From: Topomyia yanbarensis
Taxonomy: Eukaryota > Arthropoda > Insecta > Diptera > Culicidae
Assembly: GCF_030247195.1 (NCBI RefSeq)
Contig: NC_080671.1
Location: 88,348,370-88,412,369 of the forward strand
DNA length: 64,000 nucleotides
Reading direction: 5' to 3'
In this document: positions 1-11,871 of the stretch, one piece after another
Position numbering within the stretch: the stretch's first letter is position 1
Layout: the number at the start of each line of letters is the position of its first letter
Notes under the pieces: generated by a model
The model's database searches: none
What the model saw: only the letters and a program-made list of their open reading frames with translations
What the model was told of the DNA's origin: nothing
Position numbers and translations under genes: made by a program

Positions 1-738
1 CAAAAACCAAAAACCAAAAACCAAAAACCAAAAACCAAAAACCAAAAACCAAAAACCAAAAACCAAAAACCAAAAACCAAAAACCAAAAACCAAAAACCA
101 AAAACCAAAAACCAAAAACCAAAAACCAAAAACCAAAAACCAAAAACCAAAAACCAAAAACCAAAAACCAAAAACCAAAAACCAAAAACCAAAAACCAAA
201 AACCAAAAACCAAAAACCAAAAACCAAAAACCAAAAACCAAAAACCAAAAACCAAAAACCAAAAACCAAAAACCAAAAACCAAAAACCAAAAACCAAAAA
301 CCAAAAACCAAAAACCAAAAACCAAAAACCAAAAACCAAAAACCAAAAACCAAAAACCAAAAACCAAAAACCAAAAACCAAAAACCAAAAACCAAAAACC
401 AAAAACCAAAAACCAAAAACCAAAAACCAAAAACCAAAAACCAAAAACCAAAAACCAAAAACCAAAAACCAAAAACCAAAAACCAAAAACCAAAAACCAA
501 AAACCAAAAACCAAAAACCAAAAACCAAAAACCAAAAACCAAAAACCAAAAACCAAAAACCAAAAACCAAAAACCAAAAACCAAAAACCAAAAACCAAAA
601 ACCAAAAACCAAAAACCAAAAACCAAAAACCAAAAACCAAAAACCAAAAACCAAAAACCAAAAACCAAAAACCAAAAACCAAAAACCAAAAACCAAAAAC
701 CAAAAACCAAAAACCAAAAACCAAAAACCAAAAACCAA
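1..738. repeat. (CCAAAAA)n 7-bp satellite
   Basis: About 105 almost perfect head-to-tail copies of CCAAAAA, already running at the first base of the window, so the array probably continues to the left. The C-rich strand reads left to right, so the complementary TTTTTGG strand runs 5'->3' toward the left edge. That is the orientation a telomeric G-strand would have if the left edge were a chromosome end. Flies and mosquitoes lack canonical telomerase repeats, so an ordinary satellite is equally possible. Confidence 0.97.
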
Positions 739-1040
739 TATATACCTGAACGAAATAAGAAATAGGGAATACGAAATACGAAATTCGAAATGCGAAATAC
801 GAACTACGAACTACGAACTACGAACTACGAACTACGAACTACGAACTACGAACTACGAACTACGAACTACGAACTACGAACTACGAACTACGAACTACGA
901 ACTACGAACTACGAACTACGAACTACGAACTACGAACTACGAACTACGAACTACGAATTACGAACTACGAACTACGAACTAGGAACTACGAACTACGAAC
1001 TACGCAATACGAAATACGAAATACAAAATACAAAATTTAA
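739..1040. repeat. (ACGAACT)n 7-bp satellite with ACGAAAT variants
   Basis: After a short AT junction, a second array with the same 7-bp period starts as ACGAAAT-like units (about 755-800). It becomes about 30 near-identical ACGAACT units (about 799-1011) and decays back into ACGAAAT-like units. The 7-base period shifts the reading frame each unit, so the open frame across it encodes a 7-residue periodic peptide and is not a gene. The equal period of the two adjacent arrays suggests slippage-driven growth from related seeds. Confidence 0.95.
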
Positions 1041-3060
1041 AAAATTCGAACACTGAGATACTTTCTGTTTTTTCACTAATTGCAAGTGAAGCAAACCCTC
1101 AAATCAGTCAAAATACCATATAGAGTTTCGATGTTACCCGGAATACAATTTTAATAACTAAGGTTGTTTTAGGTTGTTATTATTATATAGAAACACGTCA
1201 ATAACGAAATCGACTCATTGGTGGTGAGAAGAGACTACACAACAGTGTTTGTTTTCAGTGAAGCTGTGTCCCATTAGGATGGTTTGTGCCCAATTAGTAG
1301 ATATTAAGGCTGTTGTGGTGATCGCTAAACTGTTGGGTATTCGTGTGTACGTGATTACAGTTTCTCGATGGTTCGTTAACGCACCCAACTGAATACTGGG
1401 AGATCGCAGGTTCAATTACTGTTCGAGGGCATATCTTTTTTGCGGTGTGTCCATTAAAAGTGTTTATTTTCACTGTATTACTTTTTCGCCGCATCAGTTA
1501 TGCTTAGTCTACTTTTTCCGTTGGACATTTTCTGCTAAACTGGCCACCATCTATTAATTCTGTTGTCATCTGTTCAAATGGCCATCATATACTGATTTCT
1601 AGAAAATAAAGTTTAATATCATCACGGACCGTCGCTTCCAGAATCAAACTCGTTTGATAAAGTGTTTCCTACAACACGTTATCCGCCATGTTTTACAGCT
1701 CCAGCTCCTTCTATTCTTTAACCACGAAGGAAGAATTCAGTCTTATTTGTCATCGTCGAAACCGACTAACCGGAAACGGTGATACAACACATTTAACCCC
1801 AATTCCGTCCGAAAAGACGAACAGAATGAGATGACTAGTTAGTTTCCTGAGTACGGTACCGTACATACGGCCACACAGACCCCACATTCCCGCATACCTT
1901 CCCTCGTTCATGACAGCCCGGTTTCTGTTTGTTTTCCTAACAGCTGAGGACAGCTGCAAAGGCTAACGTAACGTAGCTAACTTTTAGACTCGACGAACAA
2001 AGTGCATTTCATTTGTCACTCGGACCTACATTCCATGACTGGTCACTATTTTTCCAACCGGTTGGAAACATTTTTCATGGTTTCCGCTGCCGCAGTCCAG
2101 CAGGGAGGGAAGCTTAATTTACATGTAGGGCACGCCTGTGTGTATAAAACTGGCGGGAAAGAGTTTATGTTTTGACAGAAATAAAACTTAGTCGTCGTCC
2201 ATCCATCTGTCCGTCAACGAAGAAATTGTTTAAGTATTACCACCATCGTTAAGACGACGACTGACCGACCGACCGACCGACCGGAATGTTCGGTTACAGA
2301 ACAATTACCCCGTTGACGTGACGGACTTTGCTGCTCCATTCATCCGGACTTTGCTGCTCCATTCCATCCGTCTGGCTAGCCGCACGGTGCATGTCTCATT
2401 TGGTAACGTTGCACGCCAAATCGTCATTCCCGTGTAGTATATATGGGTACTAACTTGACGTTGACATCGCATGAGGAACGACGAATAACAAAAAAAAAGC
2501 AACAACTCAAGTGCATTACACGGAAACAGTCGTAAGCTATAACTCGCACGATTGGGCAGGTCAAGGTAATTTATTAAATTACAGATTATTTACTCTAATA
2601 ACAGGCATTTCCTATCGCTATTTCATTGTAATGCGATGATTAGAGACATTTTTACTGATATGCTACTTTCTTTTTCTTTCGATTCTTTTTCAGGTGAGTT
2701 AAGGCGTGGTTCTTCGAGAGTGATTGATAGCTACCACAACGACAACATCAGCGAAAAGTTGAGGGTAAGACTAAGGTAACAGAGCTTGGAAGAGTTTATA
2801 CAATGTTGCATTTTTGCGTTTTTTGTGGCGGATGAGACACCATTTCTAGCCTACTGATAATCCAGACCTACGAAACTACATGATCGGACAAAGGCTGGCA
2901 GTCGCCGCTCTGGAAGCGGAGCCAAGCTTGTGGTTTTGAGACCGTTTTCATCACACGGTAGGCCTTGGCAACTCTTTTCACGAGCTACCTGACTTTGGCG
3001 ATCTCGAAGCGTTGGTGGTTCTCTTTAGACTGATAAGAACACTGAAGAAGACTATAGGTC
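1041..3060. other. No gene recognised; mostly non-repetitive DNA
   Basis: I see no coding region here. It contains a short (GACC)n run at about 2262-2283, a TATAAAA at 2143-2149, and the splice-like CAG/GTGAGT site described separately. A (TACG)n run sits just to the right at about 3072-3087. Base composition is more balanced than in the neighbouring repeats, so this could be part of a host intron or a 5' region, but nothing proves it. Confidence 0.5.
2667..2700 (+). promoter_or_regulatory. Candidate recursive-splice (ratchet) site
   Basis: A pyrimidine-rich run of about 25 nt, mostly T and C, ends in CAG immediately followed by GTGAGT, with the junction between 2693 and 2694. A strong 3' splice site fused to a 5' splice site with no exon between is the signature of the zero-length ratchet points used in long dipteran introns. 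It could also be an ordinary acceptor that happens to be followed by GTGAGT, or chance. Confidence 0.25.
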
Positions 3061-3199
3061 ATAGTCGAAATACGTACGTACGTACGTTTGATGGTGAAAA
3101 GCAACTGATTCTCGTTTTATAATGGAATTAAACGGAAAACATCTGTCTTAAGAAGATTTTTGTTTTCGTTTTGTGAACTTCAGTCTTGATTTCCGCCAT

Positions 3200-3970
3200 C
3201 AGGTCAATATCAAATTAATTTTAGTACGTGAATTAGTTCACAACTTTATGAATATTATTCGTGAAACTAAAGGCTGACTCGTGATAGATTTTGGAACAAT
3301 ATTCATAGCCCGATTATACGACGTGAACTGATTAATGATTTATTACATCTTTATCATGATCTAGTTTTCGTAATTGTGAAATAGTTCCTAAAATAAGTAA
3401 GGATATTTTCTCGTGAACTAATTTGTGATTCGTAATATATTAGTCACGATTCAATATCTGTGCTCGTGGAAAAGTTCACAATATCAAAAACATATTATTC
3501 ATGTTCTCATCAACTGGTTCATGATTCCTAGTATAATAGTCACGACTGACCATGCGTGCTCGTGAAGTAGTTCAAAAATTCATGATATATTTATCATAGA
3601 TTCGTGAGCTCGTTCATGATTTCTAGTACATAACTCACGATCTATCCTGCGTACTTATGATATTTAGAAGATATCCCTAATCATTGCCAATTCCATGTAT
3701 CTCTACACATGGTCCTGAAATTTTCACGTGAACTATTTCACAAAATTTGAAATATTGTTAATGGAATCAGTTTTGTTCCATGCTTTCTGATACAGTTATG
3801 TCCAGCTGCTAGGTGTGATCAGTAGGGATAAAAAAATATTAGGACCTCAAACATCGCTATTCACCTGATAAGGTTCAGCGTGATGATTAGACAGAAAACG
3901 GAATCTTCACTGAGCACCAAAAATGCATTACAGAGTCACACATCGTGTTCGTGATATAGTTCACAAAACA
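3200..3970. repeat. Degenerate CGTGAACT/TTCACG repeat field
   Basis: Diverged repeats built on motifs such as CGTGAACTA, TAGTTCACAA, TCGTGATT and AGTCACGA recur every few tens of bases. Because the motif is nearly self-complementary (GTGAAC/GTTCAC), the block is full of short inverted repeats. There is no coding frame. It looks like an old tandem or foldback element. Confidence 0.6.
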
Positions 3971-4659
3971 GGATACGGTAGAACCACAGTCCATATGATC
4001 CAGATACTAAGAGTAAACAATCTGGTACTAACCAAATGGTAACATATCACGATAAGGGGGAGAATAATATACCAATATCATAATAAATCTGCTGCTCATG
4101 AACATTAATCACATTACTCCACGTCTCAGTGGGACGAGTCCAGACTTAAGTCCATATATGAAGTTTATGCGATATCTTCACTAGTATTTTTCTCGTATCA
4201 AAAGAGCCGTCAGAGACATTTTTGCGAGATTTTATGTGATTTGAACGTAAAATTAGCTTTTGAGAGCTTTTAGAAGGGCATAAGTGTTTTTTTTGCATTA
4301 TTTGACCATAGGAACTACATACGGTTATTTTCGTTTTTCGAAGAAACGGTTGATTTTATGCATTGCATTACTTCACCAAAATTAACCGTGTGATAAAATT
4401 ACATCGTAAAATCGTCAAAAATAAGTCAGTAGTTGGTTTAGTTAGTGTTTAGACAACTGTTTGGCATGAATTTTTATTGAATTCGAACTTCTAATGCGAT
4501 AACAACAACGCCGCCCGTGATTGCCCGTAATCACACTATACTCATTCGAAAGTTTTTAATGTTCTCTTTAAAATGAGTCTATGCTAGTTTTGCCCTCGGC
4601 ATGATACCTGTACCTGATACTGTCTCATTTCAAACGTACAAACGTGGCCTACGCGGTAA

Positions 4660-6200
4660 CACAAACCTGGTCACAAATACGAACGCCCGCGATCTCGCCA
4701 ATATTCAAACACCCCGATTGATTAGGTGAACGTTGGAACTCAAGAAACTAAGCTCGCGCAATCATGAATCGGTCACGCCCGGAAGTCTCCACCCTTGATC
4801 CTAGCAGCCCAAATTCATGCCTTTAGTTGGACCAATAGAAATAAAAACTAGACAAGACGTCCACGCGATCATTGAAGAATACGCAAACATGCGAATGGCC
4901 ACAAACGCTCGAGTCCTTCGCGATCATCCACGCACGACCACACCCACGATCTCGTAAAAAGTATAACACCCCGGTGACTAAGATGGTTTAGCACTTATAA
5001 ATTAACAATCCCGATCTCGATAGTGAACCTCCAAATGCCCGTGTTCGCGCGATCATGAATCGGTTTCGTCCGGAATCCCCTATTCTCGGCCCTAGTAGCA
5101 TAAGTCCAATGCCTTCAGGAGGACCAATCAAAAATATAATGCTCATATCCACTAAGCTACGTAAAAATCGAATGTATACACACAAAGTCACATACACGCG
5201 ACAAACAAATATAAAAACGCTTGAGCCCTTCGCGACCATCCACGCAACCTATACTCGCGCTCTTCCAGACATTATAACATCCCGGTGATAATATGAACGT
5301 CTTAGCACTTGTAATCACTCAAACGCAGTCTCAAGCGTGAACCTACAGTCCCCCGCACTCGCGCATTCATGAATCGTTCACGTCCGGAAGTCTCGATCCT
5401 CGATTCCAGAAGTCTAGGTCCATGTCTTCAATTGAAGTAATTAAAAGGAAAGCTCTCATATACACTGGACAACACGGTCCATGGCGACATGACAGGGAAA
5501 TCTAGTGATATGGAATAATTCACTCCCTGTCAGAATGTGATCCGTGCACCGAAAACTAAATATCAGAATGACGGTCCGTGTGGCACATACACACGAGCAC
5601 ACGCGACAAAGACGTCAACAAACGATACTTCAGCTCTTCGCGATCATCTACACATACCTACATTTGCGATCGCAACACTCCGGCAAAAACGTGAACGTTT
5701 TAGTACTTACGAAGTTACAAATGCGGTCTCAAACGCGGACCCGTAAACGCGCGCGATCATGAATCGGTCACGTCCGGAAATCTTTATCCTCCATTCTAGT
5801 AACTTAGGTCTATACATTCAGTTATACCAATCGAAAAATATAGCTCATATCCACAAGGTAACACGTTCCTTGGCGACATGACTGAGAACTCTAGTGATAT
5901 GTAAGAACCCACTTTTTTTCTAGAATCTGAACCACACACGAAAAATTAAGTATCAGATTCACGGTCCGCGCGCGATCATTCTAGAATACACGCGAATATG
6001 CGAAAGCAAACGGCATTTATATAGAATTTATGCACGTGCACATACACGTTAGCACACGCGACATACAAAGGCACACGCGATCGAACACGTTAACGTACAA
6101 ATGCTCGAGCTCTTCGCGATGATACACGCGATCGCGAGTCCCTACGCCCGCACATACCTGAACTGTACAATGAATATCACATTCAGAATCACGGCCCGCT
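4660..6200. repeat. Diverged ~300-390 bp tandem array, CpG-rich
   Basis: A conserved sub-motif ATCATGAATCGGTCACG-TCCGGAA recurs at about 4763, 5049, 5368 and 5754, giving spacings of 286, 319 and 386 bases. Each unit then carries a similar block (CCTAG-AG, a CCAATC-like segment, CTCATATCCAC) and an ACACGCGACA / CTCTTCGCGATCAT segment. The units are CpG-rich with many CGCGATCG motifs, unlike the AT-rich surroundings. The short open frames across it are out of phase between units, so I do not call genes. Confidence 0.8.
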
Positions 6201-6354
6201 ACAATTGGCCTAAAGCAGTGTTTTAGTGGGCGACATTGCCTGTCTTGTCTGCAAATTGTAGTATGTGATTCTGACGGGGAGCCCTTCTGAGAACCTAGCT
6301 CTACAGCTCCAGTAGGACAACTCTCGAAAAAATGCGTCTATGCTAGTTTTACGA

Positions 6355-6555
6355 TAAGCGGTCAAAATTTAAAAAATGAGTGACATTATTTGACACATAC
6401 GCACATACATAGACACACACATACACACATACAGACTTTTTCCGATCTCGACGAACTGAATCGAATGGGATATGACACTCGGCCCTCCGGGCCGGGATTA
6501 GGTTAATGTTTTTCAGAGTGATCGCATAACCTTTCTATATGAGAAAGGCAAAAAA
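6355..6555 (+). repeat. ACAC-core / CGGCCCTCCGGGCC dispersed repeat, copy 1
   Basis: The copy has GAGTGACATTATTTGACAC, then an ACACATAC-rich core, TTTTTCCGATCTCGACGAAC, GGGATATGACACTCGGCCCT, the palindrome CCCTCCGGG, a CATAACCTTTCTATATGAGA stretch and AAGGCAAAAA. Four better or longer copies occur in the window. It has no coding capacity. I associate this family with mosquito genomes from memory rather than from a database match. Confidence 0.85.
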
Positions 6556-6689
6556 GTGCCAATATCCAAAAAAGTGAATCGTCGTCAAATTTTTTTTCGA
6601 GTTTGCATCAAATCTCGACGTTTCATGCTCCTTGAAGACATTTAGCATCAAAAATAAAAATTCTATTCTTAATCTTTCCTATAGTTTAT

Positions 6690-7012
6690 ATGAGAATTTT
6701 CTGTGTGGCCGCACTCTTAAACCCGTAATTCCGGAACCAGAAATCCGATCGATCCAAAATTCAATAGCAGCCGATGGGAAGGTTGCACCTTTCGTTTGAG
6801 ACTAAGTTTGGGCAAATCGGTCAAGCCATCTCTGAGAAAAATGAGTGACATTATTTGACACATACGCACATACATACACACACACATACAGACTTTTCCC
6901 GATCTCGACGAACTGAGTCGAATGGGATATGACACTCAGCCCTCCGGGCCGGGATTAGGTTGCCGTTTTTCAGAGTGATTGCATAACCTTTCTACATGAG
7001 AACGGCAAAAAA
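6690..7012 (+). repeat. ACAC-core / CGGCCCTCCGGGCC dispersed repeat, copy 2
   Basis: A longer copy that includes the upstream part of the unit: TATATGAGAATTTTCTGTGT, GCCGCACTCTTAAACCCGTA, ATTCCGGAACCAGAAATCCG, a CCTTTCGTTTGAGACTAAGT stretch, then the ACAC core and the CCTCCGGGCC palindrome. It ends in CATAACCTTTCTACATGAGA and an A-rich tail. Orientation matches copy 1, which lies about 350 bases upstream. Confidence 0.85.
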
Positions 7013-8884
7013 AACTGTGAATGGAGACGCATGATAATTACTGATATTGACTTTGAATAATCACTTTATAGCTAGAATAATGACACGAATACATGCACAA
7101 CTTTCAAATAGCATTGAGAGCATGATCTCCAATGGTTTTACTAGTGATCAAGAGTAAGGAACCGAGTGGGAAGTATGATTTTTTAGATGGTAAAGGTATT
7201 AAGAATGTTTAAAAATCAGTAAATATTTTCAACCATCTGAAATAGGTCATAAAATGTTTCTGGAACTATATCTCGCTAAGTTACGCAATAACTGTCAATT
7301 TAAGTGAACACAGTTGAGTTCTAATCATTGGTGGGATTATTTTGATCCGAATTTGCATAGCACTGATATAACTTATCGGTATGCGATATTATCCAAATAA
7401 AATAAGACCATTTTTAAATGAACCATATTAGCGAAAAAATTAAAGGGTTGTGTACAGGACACGACCACAAAGACACTAAAAAGGTAGCTTTTTTCAAGAG
7501 CGTGCAAATGAATTTTATCTATCACACATATCGACTCACGTTCTTGCTCACTCTCCTGTTTTCATATGTTACAATTTGCTATACACCCTCCCCATTAAAA
7601 CATAATTTATTGAAGGTCATTTGACGGTAATCCATTATTACATTTAATCAAGTATCTCACTAGGTGATTGGCATTATTTGGCTGGTCCATCTAGTAAAAA
7701 TAGGCTGGTCTGTCCAGAATATATATTCAAAAGAAAAGTTCCAAATTGAGAACTGTGATGAGGAAGCCCACGCCCGCCAACGGAAATATACAGATTCTCC
7801 ATGAAATATGAAATTTCATTTTCCATTTAAATAATGTACTAATGAACTTAAGTAAAAAATCTTAAAGTTAAGTATTTCTTGATCGATTAGTGGTTGAACA
7901 AATGAAATTATTTGATAAATTACATTGTTATACAACGTTCGCACTACCGGTTAAAAGGGTTTTATGCTATCTTGGTGACATTTTTCTTGTTGCTAATTAT
8001 TAAAACGTGTTATAACTCTGTAGTGTAAAGATTGTATTATTAAACCAATTCTGCAGCGTTTTATGTTATATAGGTGTTTATGTGGTAATAGGACTGCCAT
8101 AATTATATCTTCAGTACAGCGGTTTGTTTCATAATTTAAAACAGATTTATTTTAAAATTTAAATTGGTATACCTAACCGTTCTATTTGTTGTACACTTTG
8201 AAACGCGATTAGAACTGTGTTTTAAATACATAGGGCAGGACAGATACTCTGACTGCATAAACTGGGAAAACAATTTTAAGTCCAGTAACGCTTAAGGCAT
8301 GGCTTGAATTTTAATCGAAAAGGAACATCCGCTTAAACTGCTGCTGGGACGGTAAGTTCTGTTTTAAAATTTTCCGTTTTGTACAGTACGAAACAAAAGT
8401 GTTTGAAACTAAAAAACAAAAAGTTCTGCTGGGAATGTGATTGTTTCCGATGCAATTACAGGTTTTTTTTTACGCGGGGGATACAGGCCGCGTAAATGAA
8501 ATACTACGCTGCTGAACAGTGCAATAACTACAGAAGCACGTTGTCAGATGCCTTACTGATAAAAAACATATAACCGAAATATGAAACATATGAAAGCCAA
8601 TAGGCTCTTTACCCTACGCAGCTACAAAGCGCCGTAAACATGGATTAACAAGTTATAACGCACACGCATGCATAAAAATAAATTTTTTTTTTTTCAACGC
8701 AACACTCTCAAGCAGCACACATAAGTCGCATCCTGCCGTATTGAATTAAATCCAAACCACCCCACCCACCCACTTTGCAAATCATTCTGTGACACCGTGC
8801 TCGTACCCGAAAAATCCGCACACGGCCACCGCTGCCGAAAATGCATAGCGTCTACCACTTATGGCGATTTCGCTAGAACCTAAA
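7013..8884. other. No gene recognised
   Basis: AT-rich DNA with no open frame I can relate to a protein. It contains short homopolymer runs (T tracts near 8462 and 8680). Confidence 0.5.
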
Positions 8885-8965
8885 ACTGAGTCAGGTTCTA
8901 ACCCCAACCGCTGTCAGTTCATACATTTTGACAGCAGTTGGGGTTAGGAACTGACTCAGTTTCGC
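8885..8965. repeat. Near-perfect 34-bp inverted repeat (hairpin)
   Basis: Two arms of about 34 bases (left beginning AAACTGAGTCAGGTTCTAAC, right ending GGAACTGACTCAGTTT) are reverse complements with about 3 mismatches. They are separated by a short loop containing GTTCATACATTTT. A related single arm with the same loop sequence lies at about 20276-20330. This suggests a small foldback/MITE family rather than chance. Confidence 0.85.
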
Positions 8966-10516
8966 CTCAAACAAAAACCACATTAGTGTAGCGTCCAGAC
9001 ACTGCAGTCATGATCTTACCCGTTCGACATAAGAACAAAAACTGATTCGAACGTGTAGGCGTCACCTCTATTTATAAACTAACCGTATATAGGGTGAAGT
9101 GCCTATTTTCACCATACTAAGGAGGGCGCCTCACTGATTCATTAATTACTCGGCCTACAAACAATGGAATACGCACAAATTGGCATCAACAGCTTTGCTT
9201 CGCTGTTAAGTACCAAGATAATAACATACATGCGCTGAAAACAGTGAAATTCTCGTGTTTGAGCGAAACGAAAACACGAATCGAGTGCCCCTATTGTTGC
9301 GCTACCATTTGACTCAATGCGTTAAACAAAGATGGCAGACACTGCTCTAACCAACGGCTTTAAATGGGTAGCGTGATAATAGAAACATAGCGATAATGGG
9401 CTCATCACCCTAGTTTAGTCACTTAGGTGCGAGTGTGTGCAAATGCCAACGTTGCCGAAAATCGATAGCGCTTATTGCATCGCCCGGAGACGATGTTGCT
9501 CGTATGGGATATTAGCAACAACTGATTTAAACGGACATGCGTCGCTTCTATTTATGACTTTTCGTGATCGATTGAGCGACTAAGGTGCCCTCTAATGACG
9601 GCTGTGTCTGAGAAATCTGCCTCACGAATGGTAATTTTCTCGTTTTTCGTGAACTTTTTAATTTTACCAATTTCCAAAAGTCTACTTTTATTGGGGAGAT
9701 ATTAAATTATTACCAATATTTAAGTTAGGGGTTTCTGAATCGGTTGGTGTATGAATGATTAAAATCCATCTAGTAATATCGGAGTTATAAGCGTGCAAAC
9801 CTTACATAGTTTCGTTACATGGGAGATAGTTTAGATTTTAGAATGACACCTAGCCCCAGATAGTGGAGTAAGACATTTTTAATGTCAAATAATTAATGGC
9901 TTATTTACACTGTAAATAGTACCCGCGTGCAGCCCCGCCAACTTACCCCAACAGCATATTTTTTTAAAAACTATTTAAAAAACAATTTTTGTTCGTGAAT
10001 AGATGTAGATAATATTTATACGGATACTGAAAGTCCTTTTCACGCACTATCGAAAATCACCCCAAATAACACAAAGTCTTTAAAATTTAAAAAAAAATCC
10101 ACCAAACAAATCATTTTGCAGCAAAAACACATTGGATAATGGGTTTCACATAACTTGAGGTACACAAGAAGAGGCATCGCTGTATGTCTAATAGAAACAG
10201 AGAAAAAGGGATTCCGCGCACTTACCCCAACCGCCAACTAGCCCCGGGCTCCCCTAATGACAGCTTCGAGAGATTCGACATCTATCAGATTTAAAATATG
10301 TTACAACAAGCAAGAATTACACCAAGGATGCTGCGACTCAAAGTTTAAACTCGCTTTTCTCGTAATCAATATATTGTCACTTAATCCGGTCTGACTTAAT
10401 ACCGACCAACTGATATACGAAATTTATTTGCTGAATTAATTAATATAGAAACTTTGTCTCTTCGGCAAAGTTGTAGATAATATTAGTACAAAAAATTGCT
10501 GTAGACATATATGTTA
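8966..10516. other. No gene recognised
   Basis: AT-rich DNA that includes short segments resembling dispersed mosquito repeats, for example the GGGTGAAGTGCCTATTTTC block near 9092 and a CTTCGGCAAAGTTGTAGATA block near 10460, which recurs in diverged form near 22448. No coding evidence. Confidence 0.5.
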
Positions 10517-10520
10517 TTAA

Positions 10521-11039
10521 CCCTTTCATGCTCAACTTTTTTCTATTGCATGCAGGGTTTCAAAACTATTTTTCCATGAAAAACGTGGGGTCAAGAAACA
10601 CGAAAAGCCTTTTTACATAAAGATATGTGCTTCTCTCGCAGTGCTAAAAGCAGCTGAATTTTTATCTTCCAATGCTCAATACAATTCTCCTAGAATATTT
10701 ACAATAGTCCAATTGCGTGGAAAATGTATCCAAAGACAGTCTAAATTGATAAGTTTTATCAATTTTTAATAATATTGCAACATAACGAAGATATATGAAA
10801 AATTCATTTTCCGTCGTCAACGAAAACTGTTCCTGGCAGCACTGCTCCATCGGAATCCAATCAGACTAATTGCAATAACTTCAGTTCTAGAGCTGGTCCT
10901 TGAAACTATTAATACTCAAATGAAAGGCAATAGTCACATTCATTAGACTTACTTGTTTTTGTGAGCAAATTTTGCCTTAATCAAAAGTTATAGCTGTTTC
11001 AAAACGTTGTTGTCCACAAACAACATGGGCATGAATGGG
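10521..11039 (+). mobile_element. piggyBac-like MITE with TTAA flanks, copy 1
   Basis: A 519-bp element bounded by TTAA at 10517-10520 and 11040-11043. The terminal inverted repeats are CCCTTTCATGCTCA on the left and, as reverse complement of the right end, CCCATTCATGCCCA. TTAA target duplication plus ends beginning CCC is the piggyBac signature. It has no transposase frame, so it is non-autonomous. A second copy of exactly the same length lies at 48928-49446 in the same orientation. Confidence 0.88.
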
Positions 11040-11289
11040 TTAACGAAACATTGGCAATAATTCGTTTGAATTTCTATTTAATGGGCCTTTTTCCGCTTTT
11101 CCATTAAATTGGTTTAACCTTTGAGATTTTTTGCACTGATATTGTCCTATACTAATTTGAGCGATTCTCATAGTCCTAGCAGTGAGATGAGACATTTCTT
11201 ACACATATTACTGTTGGATCATTCATTAATTTGCAGAACTCTTTTATTAGTTTGCAGTTTCTGGTCTTGCACGAATAAAACCTCAAATA

Positions 11290-11835
11290 AACAGAATATA
11301 GAAAATCAATAAAACGAACCAAATAAAAAAATAAAGCAAAAAATGCAAAACAGAATGTTTTCAAATTCATAAAATGAGTACAATGATTTGTATAAACAAA
11401 ATTAATAAAATACATTAATCAAACTGGATTAGCTCAATAGATGAAAAATTAGTCAATATTTAGAAATAGTTATAAAATTATTTGAATAAATTAAATTGAC
11501 TCAAACTAACAAATTGAATTGAATGAATGAAAAGAATAAAACTAATAAAAGAGTAAATGAATTGAACAAAATGAATAAATAAAACAAACGAATCAAATAA
11601 ACGAAACGAATAGGATTGATTAAATGAATGAAAAGAAGAAGAAAATGAATTGATTAAAATCAAAAATAGGGCGATGTTAAAAATTATAAATTTATTGAAA
11701 AAAAAAAAATAAATTGTGTCAAATAAATAATTGGAATGAAATGAATAAATCTGAAAAATAGTCAAATGATTAAAATGAAGAAACTAAAAACTGGGAAAAA
11801 ACAAAGAGAATTGAAGGAAAACAATGAATAAAATA
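11290..11835. repeat. A-rich low-complexity block
   Basis: About 0.5 kb dominated by A, with short degenerate words such as AAATGAAT, GAATAAA and AAATAAAC. The complementary strand stays open over 95 codons only because stop triplets are depleted in such text. The predicted peptide is almost all F, L, I, S and Y and is not a protein. Similar blocks occur at 12.5, 25.1, 30.6 and 34.3 kb. Confidence 0.85.
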
Positions 11836-11871
11836 ACACTACGCTATATTTTATAATTGGGGTTAAATATA

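Noticed and set aside
790..1056. 88-codon frame with a repeating NYELRTT peptide
   Set aside because: It is the translation of the 7-bp satellite and has no gene context.
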